Shown here one piece after another: positions 1 through 11,477 of a stretch of DNA of 64,000 nt; position 1 is the first letter of the stretch; each line of letters starts with the position of its first letter. The DNA is from Paracoccus marcusii. Its GTDB lineage: Bacteria; Pseudomonadota; Alphaproteobacteria; Rhodobacterales; Rhodobacteraceae. Location: assembly GCF_028621715.1 (NCBI RefSeq), contig NZ_CP117466.1:2802501-2866500 (forward strand), in the 5' to 3' direction. The notes under the pieces are model-generated. The model searched no databases. It worked only from the letters and a program-made list of their open reading frames with translations, and was not told the DNA's origin. The translations under genes and the position numbers were made by a program.

Positions 1-798
1 GGGGGGCGCGACCTTGTTCTTAACGACCTTGACGCGGGTGGCGTTGCCCACGACCTCGTCGCGGTCCTTGACCGCGCCGGTGCGGCGGATGTCCAGACGA
101 ACGGAGGCATAGAACTTCAGCGCGTTGCCGCCTGTTGTGGTCTCGGGGTTGCCGAACATCACGCCGATCTTCATGCGGATCTGGTTGATGAAGATCACCA
201 TGCAGTTCGAACGCCCGATGCTGGCGGTCAGCTTGCGCATGGCCTGGCTCATCAGGCGGGCCTGGCTGCCCATCTGCATGTCGCCCATGTCGCCCTCGAT
301 CTCGGACTTGGGCGTCAGCGCCGCAACCGAGTCGACCACGACCAAGCTGACCGCGCCTGACCGCACCAGCGTGTCCACGATCTCCAGCGCCTGCTCGCCC
401 GTATCGGGCTGGCTGATCAGCAACTCGTCCAGGTTCACGCCCAGCTTCTTAGCATATTGCGGGTCCAGCGCGTGTTCCGCGTCAACGAAGGCGCAGACGC
501 CGCCCTTCTTCTGCTCCTCGGCCACGACATGCAGCGTCAGCGTCGTCTTGCCCGAGCTTTCCGGCCCGAAGATCTCGATGATCCGGCCCTTGGGCAGGCC
601 GCCGATGCCGAGCGCGATGTCCAGACCCAACGACCCCGTCGAGGTCGACTCGATCTCGGCCACGGGATTGTCCTTGCCCAGCTTCATGATCGAGCCCTTG
701 CCGAACTGCCGTTCGATCTGGGCCAGGGCGCTGTCCAGCGCCTTCTGCTTGTCCGCCGCGCGTTTGTCCGTCATGTCGAAGATGCTCGCCTGTGCCAT
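1..798 (-). CDS. recA: RecA recombinase (3' end outside window)
   Basis: RecA is the ATP-dependent strand-exchange protein of homologous recombination and the co-protease that triggers LexA cleavage in the SOS response. The visible 266 codons start MAQASIF and hold the Walker A motif GPESSGKT at about residues 78-85, the Walker B region ([10 protein letters not shown]) and the INQIRMKIG loop typical of RecA. The family is usually about 350 residues, so roughly a quarter, the C-terminal part, lies beyond the left edge. The start at 798 matches the usual RecA N-terminus. An SOS box lies 60-74 bases upstream. Identification is secure. Confidence 0.98.
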   Translation of the reverse strand, partial: MAQASIFDMTDKRAADKQKALDSALAQIERQFGKGSIMKLGKDNPVAEIESTSTGSLGLDIALGIGGLPKGRIIEIFGPESSGKTTLTLHVVAEEQKKGGVCAFVDAEHALDPQYAKKLGVNLDELLISQPDTGEQALEIVDTLVRSGAVSLVVVDSVAALTPKSEIEGDMGDMQMGSQARLMSQAMRKLTASIGRSNCMVIFINQIRMKIGVMFGNPETTTGGNALKFYASVRLDIRRTGAVKDRDEVVGNATRVKVVKNKVAPP

Positions 799-857
799 GT
801 GATCCCCACGTTATTTCACAGCCCTCCGGGCGGGGCAATCAATTCGACCGACCGGAT

Positions 858-872
858 GTTCTTGTCTTGTTC
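858..872 (-). promoter_or_regulatory. SOS box (LexA operator) of recA
   Basis: The sequence is GTTC, seven bases, GTTC, an exact match to the direct-repeat LexA operator described for Alphaproteobacteria such as Rhodobacter. It lies 60-74 bases upstream of the recA start, where a promoter would be expected. LexA binding here would hold recA down until DNA damage. Confidence 0.85.
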
Positions 873-958
873 ACCACTAGATGCGTCATCCTTAACCGGT
901 TTTCAAGGATGTTGTGGACGATTGTCGATTCGTCTGCGCCAGCATCGCGCGGACAGGG

Positions 959-974
959 TTAACAAAGCGTTTAC
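959..974 (+). promoter_or_regulatory. Possible degenerate CtrA site upstream of the sulfotransferase
   Basis: TTAA, seven bases, TTTAC. This is eight of nine matches to the CtrA consensus TTAA-N7-TTAAC, 66-81 bases before the likely sulfotransferase start. One mismatch makes a chance match more plausible than for the perfect site at 3803. Confidence 0.3.
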
Positions 975-1039
975 AGCCTTTGGCGGGCCCGCTATCCAAC
1001 GCCTCCGTGCATCTGCAACACCATGATCGGACGACAGGC

Positions 1040-1627
1040 ATGCTGATATTTTGGGACCAGAGGCTGGTGTTTCTCGCCACGCCCAAGGCCGGCTCGACGG
1101 CGATCGAGGTTGCGCTCGAGTCGCTGGCCTCTGCGTCGCTGCTGCGACCGGACGCGCTCAAGCACACGGATATCGCCACCTATCGCCGTTTCGTCGGCCC
1201 GTGGCTTTCCGCGCAGACCGGTGCGGATTTCACCACGGTCGCCCTGATGAGAGAGCCGGTGGACTGGCTGCGCAGCTGGTACCGCTTCAAGCTGCGCGAC
1301 GATCATGACGATCCGCGCCATGCCATGGACGGCATCAGCTTTTCCGGTTTCGCAACGCGTTACGCCGCAGGCCAGCACCCCGAAATCGGCAGCCAGAGCG
1401 CGTTTCTGACGGACGGCGATCATCGCGTCGACTGCATCTTCCGCTACGAGGACATCGCCAGCTTCGTGGATTTCCTGGAGACGCGACTTGATTGCGCGAT
1501 CGAGCTGCCGCGCATCAACGTGCCGCCCAGTGTCGACGTCCATCTGCCCGAACCGGCCGAGGCGCAGCTGCGCCACGCGATGGCCCGCGACCTGGACGTA
1601 TACGCGTCCTTGCACAGCCGCAGCTGA
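1040..1627 (+). CDS. Small sulfotransferase-family protein
   Basis: A protein of 195 residues that probably transfers sulfate from PAPS to a carbohydrate or other small acceptor. The phosphosulfate-binding signature ATPKAGSTAIE sits at about residues 13-23, and a second PAPS-contact region, REPVDWLRSWYRF, at 71-83. The reading frame is open upstream to 914, but the ATG at 1040 puts the first beta strand (LIFWDQRLVFLATPKAG) at the N-terminus as in related proteins. The acceptor is unknown. It sits between recA and cckA with no metabolic partner, so it looks like an accessory insertion into a housekeeping region. A sulfotransferase-fold protein with another role cannot be excluded. Confidence 0.75.
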   Translation: MLIFWDQRLVFLATPKAGSTAIEVALESLASASLLRPDALKHTDIATYRRFVGPWLSAQTGADFTTVALMREPVDWLRSWYRFKLRDDHDDPRHAMDGISFSGFATRYAAGQHPEIGSQSAFLTDGDHRVDCIFRYEDIASFVDFLETRLDCAIELPRINVPPSVDVHLPEPAEAQLRHAMARDLDVYASLHSRS

Positions 1628-1635
1628 TCCGCGCG

Positions 1636-3750
1636 TCAGTGCAGCCGGTCGCTGCCCGAGGGGCGCGTCAGCTGCATCTCGACCATCTGCGTCAGCTCGG
1701 TCAGCGTGAACGGCTTGGCCAAGAACGATGCGTCTGCAATGGGCACCTGTCCGTCCACAAAGATGTCCTCGGTATATCCGGACATGAAGATGACCTTGGC
1801 GGAAGGCAGCATCCGCCGCCCCTCGCGGACCCAGGTGGGGCCGTCCATGCCGGGCATCACGACATCGGTGACGAAAATGTCGACCGGACCGTCGCGCCCC
1901 TCCAGAAGGCTCAGCGCGGCCTCTCCCGATCCGGCCTCAAGGACGTCATACCCCTTCAGCTTCAGGGCACGCGCGGCAAACGCGCGGACCGGCGCCTCGT
2001 CCTCGACCAGCAGCACGGTCGCCTTGGGGCCGGTCTGCAGCTGCGGGGTGGGCCGGGGGGCCGAACGCGCGGCGGGAATCGCCGCGACCTGGGCGCGGGC
2101 ATGGGCCGGGAAATAGAGCGAGAAGGTCGTCCCTTCGCTCAGCACGCTGTCACAGAAGATGAAGCCGCCGGTCTGCTTGACGATGCCATAGGCCGTCGAG
2201 AGGCCCAGCCCCGTCCCCTCGCCCGTGCGCTTGGTGGTGAAGAACGGCTCGAAGATCTTGCCAAGATGATCCGGCGCGATGCCGCAGCCGTGGTCGCGCA
2301 CGATGATGCGGACATAGTCGCCCTTGGGCAGCGTGACCTGGTCGCGGGTCATCGCCTCGGACAGGTGAAGGTTTTCGGTGCGCACGGTGATGTCGCCGCC
2401 TTGCGGCATGGCATCGCGGGCGTTGACGACAAGGTTCATGATGACCTGCTCCAGTTGCCGCTTGTCGGCGCGGATGGCGCGCAGCGCCGGATCGTAGGTG
2501 ATGGTCAGGCCCACCCGTTCCCCCACCAGCCGGTTCAGCAGGTGGGTCAGGTCGGCCAGCGTGTCTCGCAGGTCCAGCGTCTCCAGCCGCAGCGTCTGCT
2601 TGCGCGAGAACGCCAGCAGCTGTCCGACCAGCGCCGCCGCGCGGTTGGCGTTCTGGCTGATCTGGTCCAGGTCGGCATAATCCGGATCGCCCTTGTCGCG
2701 CTTGAGCATCAGCAGGTCGCAATGCCCGCTGATCGCGGTCAGCAGGTTGTTGAAATCATGCGCGACGCCGCCCGCCAGCTGGCCGATGGCCTGCATCTTC
2801 TGGCTTTGCACGAACTGCGCCTCCAGCGTCTTGAGGGCGCTGGCATCGGTCAGCACGGCGATCATGCGGCCAGCCTCGGCCGGATCGCGCGCCAGCGACA
2901 GCTGGAAATAGCGGTCGCGCATCTCTCCCTGGCGGCTGTCGGGGTGGCGCAGGCGCAGCATTTCCGTTCCGTTGGTGGCGCGCCCGGCGCACATGTCGGA
3001 AAGCCAGTCCGCCAGCGGGCGCCCGGGTCCTTCCAGCAGTTCGGCCAGGTTCTGGCCCTCGTCCGCCAGCATGCCGTCCAGCAGATGACGGGCCGCGGCG
3101 TTGGCGCGGCAGATGCGGCCGTCGGTCGCCAGACGCAGCAGCGCGACGGGAATGGCGTCGAAATCATCGGCGGGGGGCTGGTCCTCCTCCATCGCCAGGG
3201 CCAGTTCGAACCCGTCAGGCTGGACCCCGGCGCGGTGCAGCGACCAGATCTGCAGCGGCGCGTCGGGCAGGCAGGACAGCGACAGGATCTCTCCCTCGGC
3301 CAGTTCCAGATCGGCATTGCCCACCCGCAGCGCACGGGCGGTCAGGTCGGCCAGCTGCCCTTCGGCATCGGCGCGCAGGCGCGCGATCAGCGACAGGACC
3401 GGGCGACCGGTCAGGTCCTCGAACTCGGTCCGGGCGGCCTCGTTCTGGAACAGCACCTGGCCGCGGGCATCGCACATCCAGATCGGGTCGGCGGCTGTCG
3501 CCACCTCTCCCCTGATGGCGCGCAGGGCCTTGCGGGCCGATAGTCCGCGCGCCAGATGGCCCACGGCGACCGCGCCTCCCAGCAGGTACCACGCCACCGC
3601 GACCGTCGAGGCAAGCACGGCCGCCGTCCCGGTCGCGGCGCCCGGTCGCGCCATCAGCACGGCCGCCCCCAGCACCATCGGCGCCAGCAGCAGCGGCAGC
3701 GCCGCTAGCGCCCCGCGCGGCAGGCCCGCCTGTTCGTCAAGATGCGCCAT
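1636..3750 (-). CDS. cckA: CckA-type hybrid sensor histidine kinase
   Basis: A 704-residue hybrid kinase that in Alphaproteobacteria feeds phosphate through ChpT to CtrA and CpdR. Two membrane segments lie at about residues 15-35 and 43-66, followed by PAS-like regions at about 80-140 and 195-305. The HisKA box GGVAHDFNNLL has its phosphoacceptor at His331. The HATPase motifs (NLVVNARDAM, DHGCGI, GEGTGLGLS) follow, and a C-terminal receiver domain carries the phosphoacceptor Asp at about 629 and Lys at about 679. The architecture and the HDFNNLL box are diagnostic of CckA. A perfect CtrA site lies 53-68 bases upstream of the start codon, so the gene may be controlled by its own output. Confidence 0.93.
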   Translation of the reverse strand: MAHLDEQAGLPRGALAALPLLLAPMVLGAAVLMARPGAATGTAAVLASTVAVAWYLLGGAVAVGHLARGLSARKALRAIRGEVATAADPIWMCDARGQVLFQNEAARTEFEDLTGRPVLSLIARLRADAEGQLADLTARALRVGNADLELAEGEILSLSCLPDAPLQIWSLHRAGVQPDGFELALAMEEDQPPADDFDAIPVALLRLATDGRICRANAAARHLLDGMLADEGQNLAELLEGPGRPLADWLSDMCAGRATNGTEMLRLRHPDSRQGEMRDRYFQLSLARDPAEAGRMIAVLTDASALKTLEAQFVQSQKMQAIGQLAGGVAHDFNNLLTAISGHCDLLMLKRDKGDPDYADLDQISQNANRAAALVGQLLAFSRKQTLRLETLDLRDTLADLTHLLNRLVGERVGLTITYDPALRAIRADKRQLEQVIMNLVVNARDAMPQGGDITVRTENLHLSEAMTRDQVTLPKGDYVRIIVRDHGCGIAPDHLGKIFEPFFTTKRTGEGTGLGLSTAYGIVKQTGGFIFCDSVLSEGTTFSLYFPAHARAQVAAIPAARSAPRPTPQLQTGPKATVLLVEDEAPVRAFAARALKLKGYDVLEAGSGEAALSLLEGRDGPVDIFVTDVVMPGMDGPTWVREGRRMLPSAKVIFMSGYTEDIFVDGQVPIADASFLAKPFTLTELTQMVEMQLTRPSGSDRLH

Positions 3751-3802
3751 CGCGAATCGTCCCTTGTTCCGTCCGATCCTGCGCAGGGTAACGTGGCTTT
3801 GC

Positions 3803-3818
3803 TTAAATTTGCGTTAAC
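3803..3818 (-). promoter_or_regulatory. Perfect CtrA-binding site at the cckA promoter
   Basis: TTAA, seven bases, TTAAC: all nine consensus positions match. It lies 53-68 bases upstream of the cckA start and overlaps the last codon and stop of the methyltransferase gene ending at 3814. In DNA this GC-rich, my rough estimate is about 0.02 expected by chance per 64 kb on both strands. CtrA binding here would link cckA transcription to the pathway CckA controls. Confidence 0.65.
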
Positions 3819-4962
3819 CCTGTCGCAGCTGGGCCAGAAAGAACCCGTCGCCCCCGGTCAGGGGTGTCCATGCCTGCTGGTCGATGCGCCGGAAACCGGG
3901 ATGGCGCGACAGGAACGCGTCCACCTGATCGCCGTTCTCGGCCTCAAGAACGGAACAGGTCATGTAGGCCAGCAGACCGCCGGGCGCGAGCAGTGCCGCC
4001 ACCTGATCCAGGATGCGGGCCTGCAGCGCCACGAGGTCGCTCAACTGCGCCGCGGTCAGACGCCATTTCGCGTCGGGCGTCCGCCGCCATGTCCCTGATC
4101 CGGAACAGGGAACGTCGGCGACCACCAGGTCGAACGTCCCGCGCGGCTGCGTCTGGATCTGGACCTTGGCCCCCGCGCGGGCGGCGCGGGCGGGCAGATC
4201 GGCCATGCGGGCCGGGGCCACGTCATGGGCGGACACCTGCATGCCAGGCTGCCGCGCGGCCAGGGCCAGCGCCTTGCCGCCGCCCCCCGCGCAATAGTCC
4301 AGGACCCGCAGGCCGGGAGCCAATGACAGCCGCGCGCAGGCCATCTGCGGCGACAGGTCCTGCAACTCGACCAGGCCGTCCAGATAGGCGCTGGACCGCG
4401 CGACCAGGCGGTCGCCCGACACGACCCGCAGGGCCGATGCAAGCTGGGGTGCGGCCTCGACCGTGATCCCGTCGGCGGCCAGCACCGCCGCCGCCTGTTC
4501 GGGCGTCGCGCGCGACCCGTTCACGCGCAGCCAGACTGGCGCACGCTGCGTCATGGCCAGCGCCACGGCATCGGCCTGATCGCCCAGGGCCTGCCGCCAG
4601 GCCGGGCGCAACCAGTCGGGCAGGTCGTCGGGCAGCGGGTCGGGGGGAACCACGGCGGCCTCGGCCTCCGTCAGGGGTGACGGTGCGTGGCCTTCTCCGG
4701 TAAAGATCGCGTCCAGCGACGGACCGGATTGGCGGACATGGCCGATCATCAGCCCCCGCCCCGTCAGACCCCCGCCCAAGGCGGCAAGACTGTCTCGCTG
4801 CCGCAGGGCACCGAAGACCAGATCGCGCAGGGCGGCCCGGTCGCCCGACCCCGCAAAGCGACTGGCACGCGACCAGCGCAAAAGCGCCTGTTCCGCGGGG
4901 CTGCCGGCAAGGATCTGGTCCAGAACGGTGATGGCGGCGCTGATGCGGGCGGCGGGCGTCAC
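3814..4962 (-). CDS. RsmB/NOP2-family RNA cytosine-C5 methyltransferase
   Basis: A 382-residue SAM-dependent enzyme that methylates C5 of cytosine in RNA, probably 16S rRNA. The N-terminal region (about 1-85) resembles the NusB-like helical domain of RsmB. The methyltransferase core has a SAM-binding motif (DYCAGGGGK, about 222-230), the motif IV DVPCSGSG with Cys286, and the second cysteine in TCSVLE at Cys336. The two cysteines are the catalytic pair of this family. It is shorter than E. coli RsmB (429). It lies upstream of cckA on the same strand with a 63-base gap. The exact target base cannot be read from sequence. Confidence 0.88.
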   Translation of the reverse strand: MTPAARISAAITVLDQILAGSPAEQALLRWSRASRFAGSGDRAALRDLVFGALRQRDSLAALGGGLTGRGLMIGHVRQSGPSLDAIFTGEGHAPSPLTEAEAAVVPPDPLPDDLPDWLRPAWRQALGDQADAVALAMTQRAPVWLRVNGSRATPEQAAAVLAADGITVEAAPQLASALRVVSGDRLVARSSAYLDGLVELQDLSPQMACARLSLAPGLRVLDYCAGGGGKALALAARQPGMQVSAHDVAPARMADLPARAARAGAKVQIQTQPRGTFDLVVADVPCSGSGTWRRTPDAKWRLTAAQLSDLVALQARILDQVAALLAPGGLLAYMTCSVLEAENGDQVDAFLSRHPGFRRIDQQAWTPLTGGDGFFLAQLRQG

Positions 4963-5116
4963 GATGTCGCCCGTCCGAAAAGGGTGTGATGGGTCATGGG
5001 TGCCCTTGGCTGATCTGTCAGGTCATTTGCCTATCATGATGACAAAGGACCGGGCCAGCCCCATCAGCATTCCTGACGGTGTCGATCAGTTAATCGAAGT
5101 TTACCTGATGCGTTGA

Positions 5117-7399
<2,283 letters not shown>

Positions 7400-7439
7400 T
7401 CCGGCAGGGGTGCATCCGTGCGCCCCGACCGCCCATGAC

Positions 7440-7470
7440 AAAGGCGGCCTCCTTGCGGGGGCCGCCTTTT
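7440..7470. terminator. Bidirectional intrinsic terminator between katG and guaB
   Basis: The stem AAGGCGGCC pairs with GGCCGCCTT, followed by a T-run on the plus strand and preceded by A residues, so it can also act on the minus strand. It lies between the convergent katG and guaB stop codons and probably ends both transcripts. Confidence 0.85.
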
Positions 7471-7487
7471 CGCTGTGAGGCCGACGT

Positions 7488-8978
<1,491 letters not shown>

Positions 8979-9147
8979 TCACGCCCTGTCCGCTTTGTCC
9001 AGCCCGCACGCAGGCGTTGCACGGACGACACGGCATACGGGCAGACATGACGCGGACGTCACGTCAGCGTGTTTGGGTAATTGATCGATAACGTTCGTGC
9101 GCTACGGTGGGTTCCGGGGGCGGTTCGCCCGACCGAGGGAGGATGAC

Positions 9148-10305
9148 ATGAAATTCGCAATCACGAGCATGGCCGCGCTGCTGGCGGGAACCGCGCCACT
9201 GCTGGCCGGGGGGATCGAACGCGCGCCCCAGTCACTGAACATCCTGTTCGAACAGGGCAATTACGCGGAACTCAGCTTCGGCGGCGCCGACCCGACCGTC
9301 GAAGGCCCGGACAGCCCTCCCGTGGGCGCACCGATCCCGCAGCGTGACACGGGTGACGTGGCAAACGGCTATGGGTTCGTGGGCCTGGGCTACAAGCACC
9401 AGTTCAACGACGCGCTGTCGGCCGCATTGATCATCGAACAGCCCTTCGGCGCGGACGTGACCTACACCCCTGCCGCCGATGGGGGATCGTTCCTGCTGGG
9501 CGGCACCCGAGCGCGCGTCGATTCGACGACCGTCACCGCCCTGATGCGCTACAAGCTGCCCAATAACCTGTCCTTCCATGGCGGCCTGCGCGGCTCGCGC
9601 GCCGATGCCGAAGTGACGCTGAGCGGCGCGGCCTATGGTCCGATCAGCGGCTACAACGTGCAGTTGGACCAGGACTGGGGCGTCGGCTTCGTGGTCGGTG
9701 CAGCCTATGAGATTCCCGACATCGCGGGTCGCGTCTCGCTGACCTACAACTCCAAGGTCGAACATCAGTTCGACACGGTCGAGAGCGTGAACGGCACCAT
9801 CCTGGGACGTTCCACCACGACCGTCGACACCCCGGAATCGCTGACCCTCGAAGCGCAGACCGGCGTCGCTGCGGACACGCTGGTCTTCGGCAGCATCCGC
9901 TGGGTCAACTGGTCGGAGTTCACCGTGAACCCGCGCATCTTCTCCCGCGCACCCACCGCGACGGATCCGCTGGGCTTCAACGTCACGGACGGCCTCGTGT
10001 CGCTGGAGGACACGACGACCTATACGCTCGGCGTCGGCCGCAAGTTCAACGAGACATGGTCCGGCTCCGCAGCGCTGGTCTACGAGCCAGAGAACGATGA
10101 TCTGGTCTCGCCCCTGGCGCCGACCAACGGTCGCCTCGGCCTGACGCTGGCCGCCGTCTACACCATGGACAACATGAAGATCACCACGGGGATCAACTAC
10201 TCCAAGCTGGGCGACGCGCGTCCCCAGACCGGCGGCGAACCCCGTGCACAGATGGAGGACAGCGACCTACTGGGGATCGGCATCCGCATCGGCTACAGCT
10301 TCTGA
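9148..10305 (+). CDS. FadL/OmpP1-family outer-membrane porin
   Basis: A 385-residue outer-membrane beta-barrel related to FadL and TodX, which admit long-chain fatty acids and other hydrophobic compounds. A signal peptide covers about residues 1-21 (hydrophobic core AALLAGTAPLLAG). The repeated amphipathic strands and terminal aromatic residue (RIGYSF) are typical of outer-membrane barrels. The start at 9148 has a strong GGGAGG site 6-10 bases upstream; the frame is open back to 9097. It is monocistronic, with its own terminator just after it. The substrate is inferred from the family only. Confidence 0.85.
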   Translation: MKFAITSMAALLAGTAPLLAGGIERAPQSLNILFEQGNYAELSFGGADPTVEGPDSPPVGAPIPQRDTGDVANGYGFVGLGYKHQFNDALSAALIIEQPFGADVTYTPAADGGSFLLGGTRARVDSTTVTALMRYKLPNNLSFHGGLRGSRADAEVTLSGAAYGPISGYNVQLDQDWGVGFVVGAAYEIPDIAGRVSLTYNSKVEHQFDTVESVNGTILGRSTTTVDTPESLTLEAQTGVAADTLVFGSIRWVNWSEFTVNPRIFSRAPTATDPLGFNVTDGLVSLEDTTTYTLGVGRKFNETWSGSAALVYEPENDDLVSPLAPTNGRLGLTLAAVYTMDNMKITTGINYSKLGDARPQTGGEPRAQMEDSDLLGIGIRIGYSF

Positions 10306-10336
10306 TCGCCGCCTGACCGTTCTTCATCACCGATCG

Positions 10337-10365
10337 GCCCTGTCTCCGTGACAGGGCCGTTTTTC
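10337..10365 (+). terminator. Intrinsic terminator after the FadL-type gene
   Basis: CGGCCCTGTC pairs perfectly with GACAGGGCCG around a five-base loop, followed by five T. It lies 31 bases after the stop codon. Confidence 0.9.
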
Positions 10366-10476
10366 GTTGGACGTCAACCCTGTGGTGGTGGGCGGCGACA
10401 TCGTCCAAACGCCCCTGCGCCGGGGCCAGGCCGACGATGCGCAACGAACTGGCGGAATATCGTGACGGCGGGGGGT

Positions 10477-10522
10477 CCGGGGGGCTGGCCCCCCGGCCTG
10501 CGCGGGACGCACAGCGTCCTGC
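10477..10522. repeat. Tandem GC-rich stem-loops (possible dispersed intergenic element)
   Basis: Two hairpins lie side by side. CCGGGGGGC pairs with GCCCCCCGG over a two-base centre (10477-10496). GCGGGACGC pairs with GCGTCCTGC over ACA with one G-T pair (10502-10522). Neither is followed by a T-run, so they do not look like terminators. A related GGGGG...CTGCGCCCCC hairpin occurs at 58072-58089, which hints at a dispersed repeat family. Confidence 0.45.
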
Positions 10523-10612
10523 GCGACGCGGCTTGGTACGCCCGTGCGGTCGGCCTCTTTCCATGCCGCACGCATGCGATTACCTAGGGGCCGAGCAGGG
10601 AAAGGGCATCGG

Positions 10613-11476
10613 ATGATCTATGGCAGCGCGGATGAATGGCGGGCCGCCGCGGGCAAGCGGGTCGTGCTTTTCGGCATGTCCGGCCTAGGCAAGACCTATC
10701 TGGCCTCGATGCTGCGGGACACGGGCGACTGGTTCCACTACAGCGTCGATTACCGGATCGGCACGCGCTACATGGGTGAATACATCGCCGACAATTTCAA
10801 GCGCGAGGCGATGAAGGTGCCGTTTCTGCGCGAATTGCTGATGTCTGACAGCGTGCATATCGCCAGCAACATCACCTTCGACAACCTGGCGCCGCTGTCC
10901 ACCTATCTGGGCAAGCCCGGCAGCCCGTCGCGCGGGGGGCTGCCCTTCGACGCCTATTGCCAGCGCCAGGATCAGCATCGCCGGGCCGAGATCGCCTCGC
11001 TTCTGGACACCCGACATTTCATGGACCGCGCCGGCGACATCTATGGCACGCCGCATTTCGTCTGCGACAGCGGCGGCTCGATCTGCGAGGTCGTGAATCC
11101 GGACGATCCCGACGACCCGGTCCTGACCGCCCTGTCGCGCGACCTGCTGCTGGTCTGGATCAAGGGCAGCGACGCGCATACCGCCGAACTGGTCCGCCGC
11201 TTCGACCGCGCGCCGAAGCCGATGTATTACCAGCCGCAATTCCTAGAACGCGCCTGGATCGCCTATCGCGTGGAAAAGGGGCTGGAGGCTGACCAGGTGA
11301 ACCCCGATGACTTCATCCGCTGGACCTATGCCCGGGCGCTGGCCCATCGCCAGCCGCGCTATGAGGCGATGGCCCGGCGCGGCGTCACCATCCTGGCCGA
11401 GGAGGTGGCGCAGATCCGCACCCCTGACGACTTCACCGACCTGATCGCGACCGCCATCGCGCGCAAGGATAGCTGA
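10613..11476 (+). CDS. Uncharacterised P-loop ATPase/kinase-like protein
   Basis: A 287-residue soluble protein with a clear Walker A motif GMSGLGKT at residues 21-28 after a hydrophobic strand (KRVVLFG), as in small kinases. Downstream it has conserved-looking acidic and aromatic stretches but no diagnostic domain that I can name. The ATG at 10613 starts directly before the P-loop domain; the frame is open back to 10544 without supporting features. Its stop is one base before metA, so the two are almost certainly co-transcribed with ppk2. A nucleotide- or amino-acid-kinase-like role is possible, but I do not recognise the function. Confidence 0.8.
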   Translation: MIYGSADEWRAAAGKRVVLFGMSGLGKTYLASMLRDTGDWFHYSVDYRIGTRYMGEYIADNFKREAMKVPFLRELLMSDSVHIASNITFDNLAPLSTYLGKPGSPSRGGLPFDAYCQRQDQHRRAEIASLLDTRHFMDRAGDIYGTPHFVCDSGGSICEVVNPDDPDDPVLTALSRDLLLVWIKGSDAHTAELVRRFDRAPKPMYYQPQFLERAWIAYRVEKGLEADQVNPDDFIRWTYARALAHRQPRYEAMARRGVTILAEEVAQIRTPDDFTDLIATAIARKDS

Positions 11477-11477
11477 C

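Larger units (their letters stand above)
10306..10612. other. Intergenic region with terminator and stem-loop element
   Basis: This 307-base stretch holds the terminator described above, then about 75 ordinary bases, then a very GC-rich stem-loop element at 10471-10524. I see no credible small gene, no recognisable SAM-II or other methionine riboswitch before the metA operon, and no strong promoter match. Confidence 0.6.

Noticed and set aside
10380..10612. SAM-II riboswitch before the metA operon
   Set aside because: I looked for the conserved SAM-II core and pseudoknot pairing and did not find it; the region holds only GC-rich hairpins.
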